From contig JBKBHI010000004.1 of assembly GCA_046297835.1 (NCBI GenBank), forward strand, positions 186,001 to 250,000: DNA of 64,000 nt. Direction: 5' to 3'. This document shows positions 43,182 to 52,755 of this stretch, in pieces. The stretch is from CAMAVH01 sp046297835. Its GTDB lineage: Bacteria; Pseudomonadota; Alphaproteobacteria; SMXQ01. How positions within the stretch are numbered: the first letter of the stretch is position 1; the number at the start of each line of letters is the position of its first letter. Below the pieces are notes generated by a model. That model had not been told where the DNA came from. It was given only the letters and a program-made list of their open reading frames with translations, and searched no databases. A program made the translations under genes and the position numbers.

Positions 43182-45292
43182 GTGTGGCGCCTGTACGAGC
43201 GCAGGAACTGGGCGTTGATGGCGACGATGACGGTGCTGGCAGACATGAAGACGGCTGCGACCGCGGGTGTCATCATGAAGCCTGTCCCGAAGGTGATACC
43301 CGCCGCCATTGGCACGGCGATCGCGTTATAGGCTGTCGCCCAGATGAGGTTCTGCACCATCTTGCGATAGGTGGCGCGCGAGAGCCCCAGGATGGCCCCG
43401 ACATCACGCGGGTCGCTTCGGACCAGTACGACGTCGGCGGACTCCACGGCGACGTCGGTGCCCGCGCCAATGGCGATCCCGAGATCGGCCACCACCAGGG
43501 CGGGCGCGTCGTTCACGCCGTCGCCGACCATGGCGACGGAGAGCCCGCGGGCTTGCAGTTCCTCGATCTTCTGTGATTTCTGATCGGGCAGCACCTCCGC
43601 GAAGTATTCGGTGATGCCAAGTTCCTCGGAAACCGCCTTTGCAACGCCCTCGGCATCGCCGGTGAGCATGACCGAGCTGATCCCGAGCGACTTGAGCTCG
43701 GCGATGGCTTCCTTCGATTCCGGACGAACGATGTCGGCCAGCGCAAGAAGTGCGCGTGGGGCGCCCTCGCGGACCAGAACGACCACCGTCTTGCCTTGTC
43801 CTTCCAATCTCTTGAGGCTGTCATGGGCGATGGCGCTGCCCTGCCGCGCGAGGTGGCCGGGGCTGACGATGCGAACGTCCTGGCTGTCGACCCTGGCGAC
43901 GATGCCTTCGCCCGTGATGTTGCTCACCTCGCTGGCTTTTGGGATGGTCAGGTTGCGGTTCTTTGCCTCGGCGACGATGCCGTGGGCGATGGGGTGCTCG
44001 GACTGGCTCTCGGCGGCCGCCGCATAGGTCAGCTCTTCGTTCTCGTCGCCACCGGCGAGCAGCACGATGTCGCTGATGCCGAAGCGGCCCTCGGTCAGCG
44101 TGCCGGTCTTGTCGAACACCACGGTATTGAGGTTGCGCGCCCGCTCGAAGGCCGCGCGGTCGCGGATTAGAAGGCCGTTTCCGGCTGACAGCGAGGTGCT
44201 GACCGCGACGACGAGCGGAACCGCTAAGCCAAGCGCGTGAGGACAGGCTACGACCATTACCGTCACCATCCGCTCAATCGCGAATTCGAGTGGCGCGTCA
44301 AGCACCAGCCACCAGACGACCAGCGTTCCGAAACCCACCGTGAGCGCGATATAGGTCAGCCATGAGGCAGCGCGGTTGGCGAGATCCTGGGTGCGGGACC
44401 GGGTGGCTTGCGCCTTCTTCACCAGGTCGATGACCTGCGCCAGATAGGTGGCGTCACCGGTGGCGGTCACTTCGATGGTGACGGCATTGGCGCCGTTGAT
44501 CGCGCCGCCGATTGCGGTCGCGCCGATGGTCTTGGAGACCGGCCGGGATTCACCGGTCAGCATAGCCTCGTTGAAGCCGGATGAGCCCTCGACGATCTTT
44601 CCGTCAACGGGCACTTTGGCGCCGGGCCGAACCAGCACACGGTCTCCCGGCTGCAAGGCGGAGATAGCCACCTCGTGGGTCGTACCGTCGGCGTCGATCT
44701 TCGTCGCACTGTCCGGCAAGAGCCGGACGAGTTCCTCCAGCGCCCGCGAGGCGCCCATGACCGAGCGCATCTCAATCCAGTGACCGAGCAGCATGATGGC
44801 GATCAGCGTCACCAGCTCCCAATAGAGTTCCTCGCCTGGAAAACCGAAGGTGACGGCGGCCGAAAAGAAATAGGCGGCCGAGATCGCAAGCGCGATCAGG
44901 GTCATCATTCCGGGCTGGCCCTTGCGAAGCTCGGAGGTGAATCCGGTCAGAAACGGCCATCCGCCATAAACATAAGCTATCGTCGAGAGCACGAAGAGGA
45001 CGTAGCGGTCGGCTGGGAAGGCAAGTGTCTCGGCTATGCCGAACCAGTGCTGAATCATCGGCGAGAGCAGCAGGACCGCCGGTGTGAGGATCAGCGTCAC
45101 CCAGAAGCGGCGACGGAAATCGGCCACCATCGCACCATGATCGTGTCCGCCATGACCGGCATGTTCAGAGTGTGTTGAGCCGCCGGCCGCGACGACCTGC
45201 CCCCGTGTTGTCGAGGAGGGATGGGAATTCCCATCACCGTGGACATCATGGTCGTGATGTTTGGAGTGAGTGTGCGGCCGATCTGTTGTCAT
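43178..45292 (-). CDS. copB: Copper-translocating P-type ATPase, CopB type
   Basis: 704 residues. The N-terminal 55 residues are His-rich (HTHSKHHDHDVHGDG, HAGHGGHDHG), instead of the CxxC domains of CopA. Core motifs: LTGESRPVSK, transmembrane CPH in VVACPHALGLAVPL, phosphorylation site DKTGTLTEG, hinge MVGDGVNDAPA. CopB ATPases export Cu2+ or Ag+. It is the link between the copper genes upstream and the nucleotide-metabolism genes downstream. Confidence 0.96.
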   Translation of the reverse strand: MTTDRPHTHSKHHDHDVHGDGNSHPSSTTRGQVVAAGGSTHSEHAGHGGHDHGAMVADFRRRFWVTLILTPAVLLLSPMIQHWFGIAETLAFPADRYVLFVLSTIAYVYGGWPFLTGFTSELRKGQPGMMTLIALAISAAYFFSAAVTFGFPGEELYWELVTLIAIMLLGHWIEMRSVMGASRALEELVRLLPDSATKIDADGTTHEVAISALQPGDRVLVRPGAKVPVDGKIVEGSSGFNEAMLTGESRPVSKTIGATAIGGAINGANAVTIEVTATGDATYLAQVIDLVKKAQATRSRTQDLANRAASWLTYIALTVGFGTLVVWWLVLDAPLEFAIERMVTVMVVACPHALGLAVPLVVAVSTSLSAGNGLLIRDRAAFERARNLNTVVFDKTGTLTEGRFGISDIVLLAGGDENEELTYAAAAESQSEHPIAHGIVAEAKNRNLTIPKASEVSNITGEGIVARVDSQDVRIVSPGHLARQGSAIAHDSLKRLEGQGKTVVVLVREGAPRALLALADIVRPESKEAIAELKSLGISSVMLTGDAEGVAKAVSEELGITEYFAEVLPDQKSQKIEELQARGLSVAMVGDGVNDAPALVVADLGIAIGAGTDVAVESADVVLVRSDPRDVGAILGLSRATYRKMVQNLIWATAYNAIAVPMAAGITFGTGFMMTPAVAAVFMSASTVIVAINAQFLRSYRRHT

Positions 45293-45414
45293 TCTGCTCT
45301 GTCCTGCGGTAGGCGTTTGCGGCTCGGATCCGCCTGCCGTTCATCGGAGTGTTGATGGTATTGCCGCGGATGCCCGTAGACGTGGTGACGCCCGCGGGCA
45401 AAGGCGTGGCAGCC

Positions 45415-46269
45415 TCAATCGACCTGGCGCACCAGACCGGGATAACGGTTGAAGGCGAGCTTCTGAACCAGCGAGCCATCCACGGTCAAAATCTGCGCAA
45501 TGATGCTCCCATCGCTAGCGGTGCTTATCTCGCCGAGCTTCAGACGCGGGTTGCCAAGGCTGGTCAGCTGCTTCCCAACCAGAGCACGGACGCGGTCCTC
45601 CGTCATCTCCTCTGGTACGCCAAGTGGCGTTCCGAAGGGGATGCCTTGACCACCCATCATGCCGGGCATGCCCATTCCTGCCTGACCACTCATCATCATT
45701 CGCATCATCGGGCACATCATCATGCCTGCCATGGGCATCTGACCCGTCATGCCAGGACCCGCACCACCCTCAGGCATCCCCTGGCCAGTCATGCCTCCCA
45801 TCATGCCGGCCATGCCGCCCTGGCCCATCATGCGTTGCATCATCTGCATCATCTCGGGCGTCATCATGCCCATCATGCTTTGTCCACCCGTTCCAGCGCC
45901 GCCCATCGCTTGGCCGGGCATTGCCGCACCGGCCGAACCTGTTGGAAGATCGCTCCGTTGCCCGGCAACCCCGAGTTTATCGAGCGTCGCCTTGTCCGGC
46001 TCGCCGGTGACCGGCAGGTGATGCTGCGACTGGTACTGGCGGATTGCGGTGCGGGTATCATCGCCGAAAACACCGTCGGCCTTCACCGCGATGCCTTGCT
46101 TGTTCAAAGCTTCCTGCAAGGCCTTGACCGTCGTCGCGGGAAGAGGCGCGGCTGCCGAAGGTGCCGTGGTTTGCGCAAGGGCCGCGAAATTCGAAGCAAC
46201 GCTCCCCAGCGTGACCGTCATGGTGAAGACTGCAGTGGCAAGCGTCAGGTTTTTAATGATCGAGTGCAT
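45415..46269 (-). CDS. Secreted peptidoglycan-binding protein with Met/Gly-rich copper-binding-like region
   Basis: Start at 46269 follows AAGGAG. 284 residues: signal peptide (LTLATAVFTMTVTLGSVASNFAALAQ), PG_binding_1 domain at about 45-100 (LQEALNKQGIAVKADGVFGDDTRTAIRQYQSQHHLPVTG), then a stretch with dozens of Met (MMGMMTPEMMQMMQRMMGQ and similar, with CPMMRMMM), then a small C-terminal domain. Met-rich repeats bind Cu(I) in CopA/CueO-like proteins, so this may hold copper in the periplasm at the wall. 122 bases separate it from copB and hold no gene. Confidence 0.85.
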   Translation of the reverse strand: MHSIIKNLTLATAVFTMTVTLGSVASNFAALAQTTAPSAAAPLPATTVKALQEALNKQGIAVKADGVFGDDTRTAIRQYQSQHHLPVTGEPDKATLDKLGVAGQRSDLPTGSAGAAMPGQAMGGAGTGGQSMMGMMTPEMMQMMQRMMGQGGMAGMMGGMTGQGMPEGGAGPGMTGQMPMAGMMMCPMMRMMMSGQAGMGMPGMMGGQGIPFGTPLGVPEEMTEDRVRALVGKQLTSLGNPRLKLGEISTASDGSIIAQILTVDGSLVQKLAFNRYPGLVRQVD

Positions 46270-46340
46270 CGTCTTACTCCTTATGCGAGTTGAAATTGTC
46301 GACAGGGTAAAAGTATTCTTCGGCCAATCGTTGAGCCATT

Positions 46341-46994
46341 TCACGCGGCATTCCCGGCGGTTCGAGAAAGACGAGGGATGAAGGCTGGAACGCCGCCAGC
46401 GTAGCGGCGATACAGTTCGCCGAAGGTCGCTTCGACCTCGCGCTCCTCGCGCTTGGCGAGGCGCCAGTACATGACAAGGAGGACCGGCAGCATCAGGCCC
46501 GTGACCAGCGTCGGCCATTGCAGGAAAAAACCGATCATGATCAGCGCGAACCCGGCGTACTGAGGATGGCGCAGACGCGCATATGGCCCTGTGGTTGCCA
46601 GTCTCCCCTCGCGCTGCGCTTCATGCAGGACCCGCCAGGCCGTCGCGATGAGGATGAAGCCGCCGCCGATAAAGACGAAGCTGAGCAGATGGAACGGCGA
46701 CCAATGGGGATCCATCGACCAGCCGAAAATCGCTGGCCAAAGATGACCGGCGTCGTGCGACATGGGATCCAGCGCCGGGAAACGGGTGCCGAGCCAGCCG
46801 GCGAGCAGATAGAGTGTCAGCGGAAAGCCGTACATCTCGACGAAGAGCGCCACGATGAAGGCGGAGAAAGCGCCCAACGTGCGCCAGTCACGCGTCGTCT
46901 TCGGCTTAAAGAAGCTGAACGCGAACAGGATGAAGATGCCGGCGTTTACAGCCGCCAGAAACCATAGGCCATAGGAGGGAGCATCACCGTTCAT
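46341..46994 (-). CDS. ICMT/NnrU-like membrane methyltransferase family protein
   Basis: Start placed at 46994 (MNGDAPSYGLWFLAA); 47018 is possible. 217 residues with five or six spans and the C-terminal isoprenylcysteine methyltransferase-like motif GPYARLRHPQYAGFALIMIGFFLQWPTL, then REEREVEATFGELYRRYAG. Relatives methylate at membranes or are tied to heavy-metal operons of this make-up. The substrate is unknown. Confidence 0.87.
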   Translation of the reverse strand: MNGDAPSYGLWFLAAVNAGIFILFAFSFFKPKTTRDWRTLGAFSAFIVALFVEMYGFPLTLYLLAGWLGTRFPALDPMSHDAGHLWPAIFGWSMDPHWSPFHLLSFVFIGGGFILIATAWRVLHEAQREGRLATTGPYARLRHPQYAGFALIMIGFFLQWPTLVTGLMLPVLLVMYWRLAKREEREVEATFGELYRRYAGGVPAFIPRLSRTAGNAA

Positions 46995-47244
46995 CGCGGC
47001 CACCACTTTTCCCACCATGGCTGCCGTGACCGCGATGCATGAACAAATGCATGCCGATGCAGATCAGCAGCGGGAGCAGAAGGGGGAGTACACCGAGAAC
47101 GTGCGCACGATGCTCAACCCAGAGAAACACGCCCGCAACGGCGAGAAAAACGCAGAGCGCGAATCCCGCTGGGGTGTTCAGGAATGGTCGCCGCCTACCT
47201 TCGTCGGGCTTTGGGTCGGCCGGACTGTGATCGTGATGAGCCAT
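46984..47244 (-). CDS. DUF2933 small membrane protein
   Basis: 86 residues with two membrane spans (NTPAGFALCVFLAVAGVFLW; VLGVLPLLLPLLICIGMHLFMH) and a C-terminal His/Gly-rich tail (MHRGHGSHGGKSGG). This is DUF2933, common next to copper ATPase and ICMT-like genes. It overlaps the methyltransferase start. Confidence 0.9.
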   Translation of the reverse strand: MAHHDHSPADPKPDEGRRRPFLNTPAGFALCVFLAVAGVFLWVEHRAHVLGVLPLLLPLLICIGMHLFMHRGHGSHGGKSGGRDER

Positions 47245-47283
47245 GATCTGTAACCTCTCGTTGCCTACCTTTTGAATCGTTTA

Positions 47284-48414
47284 TTATTCCTGCGGCGATC
47301 GATAAGTGATTCCATTGGGTCCGCGGCCGACCGAGAACTCCGCGATGACTTTGCGCGTGGCCGTGTCGATCGCAGAGACGGTTCCATCCACGATATTAGT
47401 GATGAAGACAAAGGCGCCATCGCTGCTGACGGCGACACCATGCGCGCCTTTCCCTGTGCGAACGGTGTCGATAACGTTGCTCGTCGCGACCTCGATCACT
47501 GATACCGTGTCGTTCGGTTGGGCGTCGGTACCCTGGTTGGCAACGTAGACGAAGCGGCCGTCCGGGGTGGCGTGAACCTGGATTGGATTTGGCCCAACGT
47601 CGATCGTTGCGATCAGTCTCCGCGTTGTCGTGTCGACCACTGCTACCTGGTTTTCATCCCGCAGCGAGACATAGACACTGCGGCCATCCGGCGTGAACCC
47701 CACCTGAACCGGCGTAGCGCCGACCGGGATACGAGCGAGTTCCGTGAGCCCATCCGTGGCGATCACGGAAACCGTCCCATCTTGGACGTTGGCGACATAG
47801 ACCTCACGCCCGTCCGGACTCATCCGAAGCCCATGCGGGTAGCGGCCGGTTCCGATGGTCGAGATCACCTTCCCGGCAGCAAGATCCACAACGCTGACGG
47901 AGTTGTCGCCGGCGTTCGTGACGAATGCTCGCTCGCCACTCTGGTCGGCGACGACATGGGCAGGATGCGTACCGACAGCGATCTCCCCGGTTGGCTTGCT
48001 GTCCAATGTCGCCGTATCGAGAATCAGCAGGCGCCCCTTGGCTTCGACCACGCCCTGAGCATCGCCACTATGGCCGTGTGCATGCCCATCCGCAGCCGGT
48101 TCCCCAACCGCCAGAAGCCATTTGCCATCGGCGGTGATCTGCAGATTGTGCGGAGAGATGGTGATTGGGACGGTTGTGACGCGGCTGGCCGCGAGATCGA
48201 TGGCGCTGATGGAATTGCCATGCTCATCCGCAGTATAGACAAAAGAACCTTGCTTCCATGGCGTAGTTTGCGCCTCAGAAACTGCGGGGAGCGAGATCAT
48301 GCAAGCTGTCGCAGCAAGCATCATTAACCCCGGTCGCCCAAATCGGCCAGGAGGCGCCGGAACCGCCGTCGTGCTGTTCCGGAGGTACATCGAAGTGAGG
48401 CTTCGCATTGTCAT
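47284..48414 (-). CDS. YVTN-type secreted beta-propeller
   Basis: Start at 48414 (MTMRSLTSMYLRN). 376 residues: long signal sequence (LMMLAATACMISLPAVSEAQ), then seven YVTN/YncE blades (GSFVYTADEHGNSISAID, RAFVTNAGDNSVSVVD, EVYVANVQDGTVSVIA, FVYVANQGTD). One loop holds His-rich HAHGHSGD. Exported propellers of this type sit with multicopper oxidases in copper clusters. It begins 14 bases after the oxidase. Confidence 0.88.
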   Translation of the reverse strand: MTMRSLTSMYLRNSTTAVPAPPGRFGRPGLMMLAATACMISLPAVSEAQTTPWKQGSFVYTADEHGNSISAIDLAASRVTTVPITISPHNLQITADGKWLLAVGEPAADGHAHGHSGDAQGVVEAKGRLLILDTATLDSKPTGEIAVGTHPAHVVADQSGERAFVTNAGDNSVSVVDLAAGKVISTIGTGRYPHGLRMSPDGREVYVANVQDGTVSVIATDGLTELARIPVGATPVQVGFTPDGRSVYVSLRDENQVAVVDTTTRRLIATIDVGPNPIQVHATPDGRFVYVANQGTDAQPNDTVSVIEVATSNVIDTVRTGKGAHGVAVSSDGAFVFITNIVDGTVSAIDTATRKVIAEFSVGRGPNGITYRSPQE

Positions 48415-48428
48415 GGCTCCGATCTGGC

Positions 48429-49937
48429 TCAGGATTGATATTCGAGGGTCGTCATCATGCCGCCCGCCATATGGTAGAGGTGGTGGCAGTGCAGCGCCCA
48501 TTTGCCCGGGTTGTTGGCGTCGAAGGCGATGGTGACGCTTCCCCTTGCCGGGACCAACACAGTGTCCCGCATCGCACCGGTGAGGCGTTCGCCGTTAATC
48601 GCGACCACCTGGAAGTGATGTCCGTGCAGGTGCATCGGGTGGGCCATGGTGGTCTGGTCGTTGAACGTGATCTCGACCCGCTCGCCCGCACGCACGTCGA
48701 GCGCAGCGTGATTGCCGTGAGTAGCGCCGTTCAGCATCCAGACATAACCCGGCGCCTCGGTGATCGTTACGGTGTGATGGCGGTCCGCCTCACGTGGCGC
48801 CAAGGGTTGTGCGGCTCGTAACCTTCGTTCGAGCGCGAGCCCGACTGGGGCTGCCGTGTCCGGGGCCTCGCCGACAACTTTTTCGATGGTGCCGCGCGAA
48901 GTCGCTAGCACGAAGCCCGTCCGCGCGCGTTCGCCCTCCCGCACGGCGAAAATTGGCCAAGCATTCTCGCCCTCTGGGAGTTCTAGGACGATGTCGAGCC
49001 TCTGCGCGATCGCGAACTCAAAGCGCTGCCCGGTGACCGGGGCAACCGGCATTCCATCGACCGCGATCAGCCGGCCTTCGAGACGGCCTAGGTCCAACCA
49101 GAAATTGGTCGCCGTTGCGCCGTTGATCAGGCGCAGACGAACGCGACCGCCACGCTCGACGCGGAACACCTCTGGATCGTCGAAGGTCCGGTCATTGGCG
49201 AGAAAGGCGTCGTAATCCACGTCGTGCAGGTGCGTCATTCCGACGCCGCCCATCGCTCCATGGTCCATGCCGCCATGGCCTGCCCCATGATCCATGCCGC
49301 GCATGGGCATGACACTTTCTATCATGCGGCGCAGCAGTCCCGGCCGGTGTTCGCCAGCCCCGTGTCCGGCGACGCCATGGGCGCCGCCCTTGAGCCCGGC
49401 AAGAATCTCGTCGGGATCGCGGAAGGTGAAATCGTGGAACAGGACCACGACGTCCTGCATGTCCGCACCAGCTTCCGCCGGGTCGCGGATGATCAGCGGC
49501 GCCGCCATCAGGCGCTGCTCTTGAAGCCCGTGGTGCGAATGCATCCAGTTGGTCCCGGGCCGGCCGAGCGGGAAGTCGTAGTCGTAGGCCGCGCCGGGTG
49601 CGAGCGGCTGCTGCGACAGGTGAGGCACGCCGTCCTGCTGCCAGGGCGGCGTCAGGCCGTGCCAGTGGATAAGGGTTTCTTGGGCAAGGCGGTTTTCAAG
49701 TCGGACCCGGAACCGCTGCCCGACCTCGGTCACAATGCCATGGGTACCGTCAGGCTGCGTAAGACCGAAGACGGTGGCCGCGCGCCCCTTCACCTCGATC
49801 ACTCTTGTGTCTGCCTGGATCGTAGCAGCGGTGGCGGCCCAGGCAGGACGGGTTGGGATCAGCAGCGACGGAACCGCACCAAGCGCACCTATGGCGGCGG
49901 TGGACGCCAGAAACTGGCGACGAGACATAATATGCAT
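48429..49937 (-). CDS. Multicopper oxidase (CopA/CueO type), Tat-exported
   Basis: 502 residues. Tat signal SRRQFLASTAAIGALG. Copper ligands: HWHG, NWMHSHHGLQEQ, HPMHLHGHHFQV and HCHHLYHMAGGM, covering types 1, 2 and 3; the T1 axial Met is present. A Met/His-rich insertion (MRGMDHGAGHGGMDHGAM) near 230 probably captures Cu(I). It oxidises Cu(I) to the less toxic Cu(II) in the periplasm. Confidence 0.96.
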   Translation of the reverse strand: MHIMSRRQFLASTAAIGALGAVPSLLIPTRPAWAATAATIQADTRVIEVKGRAATVFGLTQPDGTHGIVTEVGQRFRVRLENRLAQETLIHWHGLTPPWQQDGVPHLSQQPLAPGAAYDYDFPLGRPGTNWMHSHHGLQEQRLMAAPLIIRDPAEAGADMQDVVVLFHDFTFRDPDEILAGLKGGAHGVAGHGAGEHRPGLLRRMIESVMPMRGMDHGAGHGGMDHGAMGGVGMTHLHDVDYDAFLANDRTFDDPEVFRVERGGRVRLRLINGATATNFWLDLGRLEGRLIAVDGMPVAPVTGQRFEFAIAQRLDIVLELPEGENAWPIFAVREGERARTGFVLATSRGTIEKVVGEAPDTAAPVGLALERRLRAAQPLAPREADRHHTVTITEAPGYVWMLNGATHGNHAALDVRAGERVEITFNDQTTMAHPMHLHGHHFQVVAINGERLTGAMRDTVLVPARGSVTIAFDANNPGKWALHCHHLYHMAGGMMTTLEYQS

Positions 49938-50024
49938 GTGGACAGCTCTCTTCGGAACGTAACGGAGGGTATCGGACCGAGCGGCCCGATCCCTAGCCCG
50001 ACACGCCGGACGAGGCCGTCGGGC

Positions 50025-50429
50025 TCAGGCGTTCAGAGAGAGCTTCGGAGGGCGGAACTGAGGGGACGGCGCACGACTCAGATGAACGTCTTCAGACCGG
50101 GCTTGCACAGTCTCTGCGTCCATCGGCGCTACTATGGCCAAGACTGCCGACAACGGGCCGCAGAACGAGCATCCAGTGGCCATGCTGCAGATGGTGCCGT
50201 GGGGCTTGCCATTATGTTCGGGACAGCAAGGCTCACTGTCGGCATCCTGGCTCACAGACGCAAATTCATGCGAAAGCGGTGCTGTGGATGCGGCGTGTTC
50301 CACCATCGAGACATGAGCGAGACCTGAGGTCGAGAATGCAAGCACCAGGAGCAGCACGAGGCAACGCCGCAGAGCCGATGTCAGAAGACTCGGAGCTCCT
50401 CCGCTCGGCCATGCCTCAAACTGCTGCAC
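50025..50429 (-). CDS. Small Cys/His secreted protein heading the copper operon
   Basis: 134 residues. An N-terminal hydrophobic segment (RRCLVLLLVLAFSTSGLAHV) is followed by a cluster EPCCPEHNGKPHGTICSMATGCSFCG, which offers a metal site. It precedes the oxidase on the same strand with 87 bases between. Such proteins are often found at the start of copper operons. I have no exact family name. Confidence 0.7.
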   Translation of the reverse strand: MQQFEAWPSGGAPSLLTSALRRCLVLLLVLAFSTSGLAHVSMVEHAASTAPLSHEFASVSQDADSEPCCPEHNGKPHGTICSMATGCSFCGPLSAVLAIVAPMDAETVQARSEDVHLSRAPSPQFRPPKLSLNA

Positions 50430-50589
50430 TCGAAGCCCTTTTCAGTTGCTCGACACCCGAAACAATTTGTCTTCTAGCAGGTCGACCCCGGGGCAGCCTT
50501 GACCTGAATCAATGGCACTGCCGTTGGTCCGACAAGACATTGATACTCCTAAAAGGCACAAGAATCGAGCAGATTGTGGTGCTTCAGCG

Positions 50590-51477
50590 ATGACGGTTGG
50601 CACCGTCCTGCGTCTCCTGGCTGTCATGATGCTTTGGGCTTCCTGTTTTCCCCTTATAACCATCGGCCTCGATCTCGCGCCTCATATCGCCTTCGCTGCA
50701 TTGCGCGCCGCGGTTGGCGGCCTTTTCCTGATCCTACTCGGGGCCCTCTGCGGTCGTCCGGTGCCTGTCAGTGGGCGCTCGTGGATCTTCATCGTGTTGG
50801 CCGGGTTCGGAGCGACAAGTGTCGGCTTCCTCGGCATGTTCCATGCTGCTGAGTTCGTTTCTCCGGGACTCGCGACCGTCATCGCGAACGTGCAGCCGAT
50901 CATCGCGGCGGTTCTCGCGACCGTTTTCCTGGGTGAGCGTCTCAACGCGGTTGGAAAGGTCGGGCTAGCGGTCGGCTTGGCCGGCATCGCTGTTATTGCT
51001 TGGCCGGGCATCGCTTCAGCCCACGTCCAAGGCTACTCCCTCGGAATCGCCTACGTCGTACTTGCCGCGGCTGGTGTTTCAGTGGGCAATGTCGCCATTA
51101 AGCGACTCACCGGCCAGGTTGATCCGATCATGGCGATGGGCTTGCAGTTGCTCATCGGCGCGGTACCCTTGACCCTCCTGTCTATGTTGACGGAGGATAT
51201 CTCGATGCTGACGTGGTCGACGGAATTCGCCCTCGTCCTCGGGGCTCTCGCAGTCCTCGGATCGTCGCTCGCGTTCTGGCTCTGGTTCGAGGCGCTTGAG
51301 CGAGTTGAGCTCAATCGGGCGAATGCCTTTACTTTTCTGGTGCCAATCTTCGCGCTCATGATCGGCGCGGCCTTTTTCGGTGAGCGACTCGAAGTGGTCC
51401 AGATTGCCGGTGTTATCCTGGTGCTGACCGGGATTTTGCTGGTGCAGCGAGACGCAGGTTCAAACTTGCGACGCTAG
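50590..51477 (+). CDS. EamA/DMT-family transporter
   Basis: 295 residues in two EamA repeats of five spans (VLRLLAVMMLWASCFPLITIGL; IANVQPIIAAVLATVFLGERLN; second copy FLVPIFALMIGAAFFGERLEVVQIAGVILVLTGILLV). Start at 50590; an upstream reading is not needed. Members export amino acids or metabolites. It is divergent from the copper operon; the 160 bases between are the probable shared promoter region. Confidence 0.9.
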   Translation: MTVGTVLRLLAVMMLWASCFPLITIGLDLAPHIAFAALRAAVGGLFLILLGALCGRPVPVSGRSWIFIVLAGFGATSVGFLGMFHAAEFVSPGLATVIANVQPIIAAVLATVFLGERLNAVGKVGLAVGLAGIAVIAWPGIASAHVQGYSLGIAYVVLAAAGVSVGNVAIKRLTGQVDPIMAMGLQLLIGAVPLTLLSMLTEDISMLTWSTEFALVLGALAVLGSSLAFWLWFEALERVELNRANAFTFLVPIFALMIGAAFFGERLEVVQIAGVILVLTGILLVQRDAGSNLRR

Positions 51478-51641
51478 ATGCCACCCGCATGGCCGTCGAC
51501 AGGGTCTTCATTGACGAGACGCCGATCGACAGGGGCAGCAACCGACCCGATTTTGTGGAATACTTTGCCCAATTTCCAAAGACGGTAGCGACATAAGCCA
51601 CAGCCATCACTGCGGAGCGCTTCAGACGCAAGGAGAAGCCG

Positions 51642-52697
51642 ATGAGCCCAGCAAAAAAGATTCGAGTAGCCGTGAACGGTTACGGCGTAATCGGAAAGCG
51701 TGTCGCCGACGCAGTGGCGCTGCAGGACGATATGGAACTCGCCGGGGTGGCGGATATCAGCGTTGACTGGCGGCCACGCATGGCTACGCAGAAGGGCTTC
51801 CGCCTTTATGCAGCCACCGAGGAACATTCGGGGGCGATGCGGAAGTCCGGTCTCGATGTGGCGGGGAATCTCGATGATCTGCTCGGGGCGAGCGATCTGG
51901 TGGTTGACTGCACGCCGAAACGGATCGCGGCGGCCAACGTCGAAATCTATCGGCAAACGGGCATCAAGTTCATCGTCCAGGGTGGCGAGAAGCACGCGGT
52001 GACCGGACACTCCTTCGTTGCCGAGGTCAGCTATTCGACCGCGCTGAACCGGGACAGCACACGCGTCGTCTCCTGCAATACAACCTCGATCGTCAGAACC
52101 CTTACGGCGTTGAAGCACGCGAGCCTGCTACGTCGCGCGCGAGGGACGCTGCTGCGCCGGGCGACGGACCCATGGGAAAGTCACCTCGGCGGGATCATGA
52201 ACACCCTCGTCCCCGAACCTGAGATTCCAAGCCATCAAGGGCCGGACGCGCAGAGCGTAGACTCCGACCTCGATGTCATCACGATGGCGGTCAAGGTCCC
52301 GGAGACCCTGGCGCATTTGCATTACTGGTCGGTGCAGTTGACCCGGCCGGCCTCCAAGGAGGAGGTGCTGAACGCCTTTGCCGCATCGTCCCGGATCGCC
52401 ATGATCCGCATGGATGCCGGATTGACGGCCCTCAACACAGTCAAGGAACTCATGGCCGACCTCGGTCGACCGCATGACAACCTTTACGAAGTAGCGCTGT
52501 GGTCGGACATGCTGAAAGTCGAAGGGGACGAGTTGTTCTATGCCTACATGGTGGACAATCAGGCGATCGTCATTCCAGAGACAATTGACGCGATCCGGGC
52601 ATTGACCGGAACAATAAGCAACGCCGCCGAATCGATCGCCAAAACGGATGTAGCGCTCGGGATCGGCCTGCTGACTGAAACACTGGGGCAACGATGA
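51642..52697 (+). CDS. Archaeal-type (type II) glyceraldehyde-3-phosphate dehydrogenase
   Basis: 351 residues. NAD(P)-binding VAVNGYGVIGKRVADAVALQDDMELAGVAD; catalytic cysteine in VVSCNTTSIVRTL; DCTPKRIAAANVEIY and IKFIVQGGEKHA are typical of the archaeal GAPDH clade rather than bacterial GapA. It interconverts glyceraldehyde-3-phosphate and 1,3-bisphosphoglycerate. AAGGAG lies before the ATG. Presence in a bacterial island suggests lateral transfer and an accessory role. Confidence 0.93.
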   Translation: MSPAKKIRVAVNGYGVIGKRVADAVALQDDMELAGVADISVDWRPRMATQKGFRLYAATEEHSGAMRKSGLDVAGNLDDLLGASDLVVDCTPKRIAAANVEIYRQTGIKFIVQGGEKHAVTGHSFVAEVSYSTALNRDSTRVVSCNTTSIVRTLTALKHASLLRRARGTLLRRATDPWESHLGGIMNTLVPEPEIPSHQGPDAQSVDSDLDVITMAVKVPETLAHLHYWSVQLTRPASKEEVLNAFAASSRIAMIRMDAGLTALNTVKELMADLGRPHDNLYEVALWSDMLKVEGDELFYAYMVDNQAIVIPETIDAIRALTGTISNAAESIAKTDVALGIGLLTETLGQR

Positions 52698-52755
52698 TCG
52701 CAAGAATGTTCGACACCGACCTCGGGATTGAAGCGTGTCCGGCCTGGTCGCAGCC

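Noticed and set aside
50430..50589. CueR-type operator between the copper operon and the DMT gene
   Set aside because: A TTGACCT stretch is present, but no convincing dyad with the MerR-type 19-bp spacer could be found.
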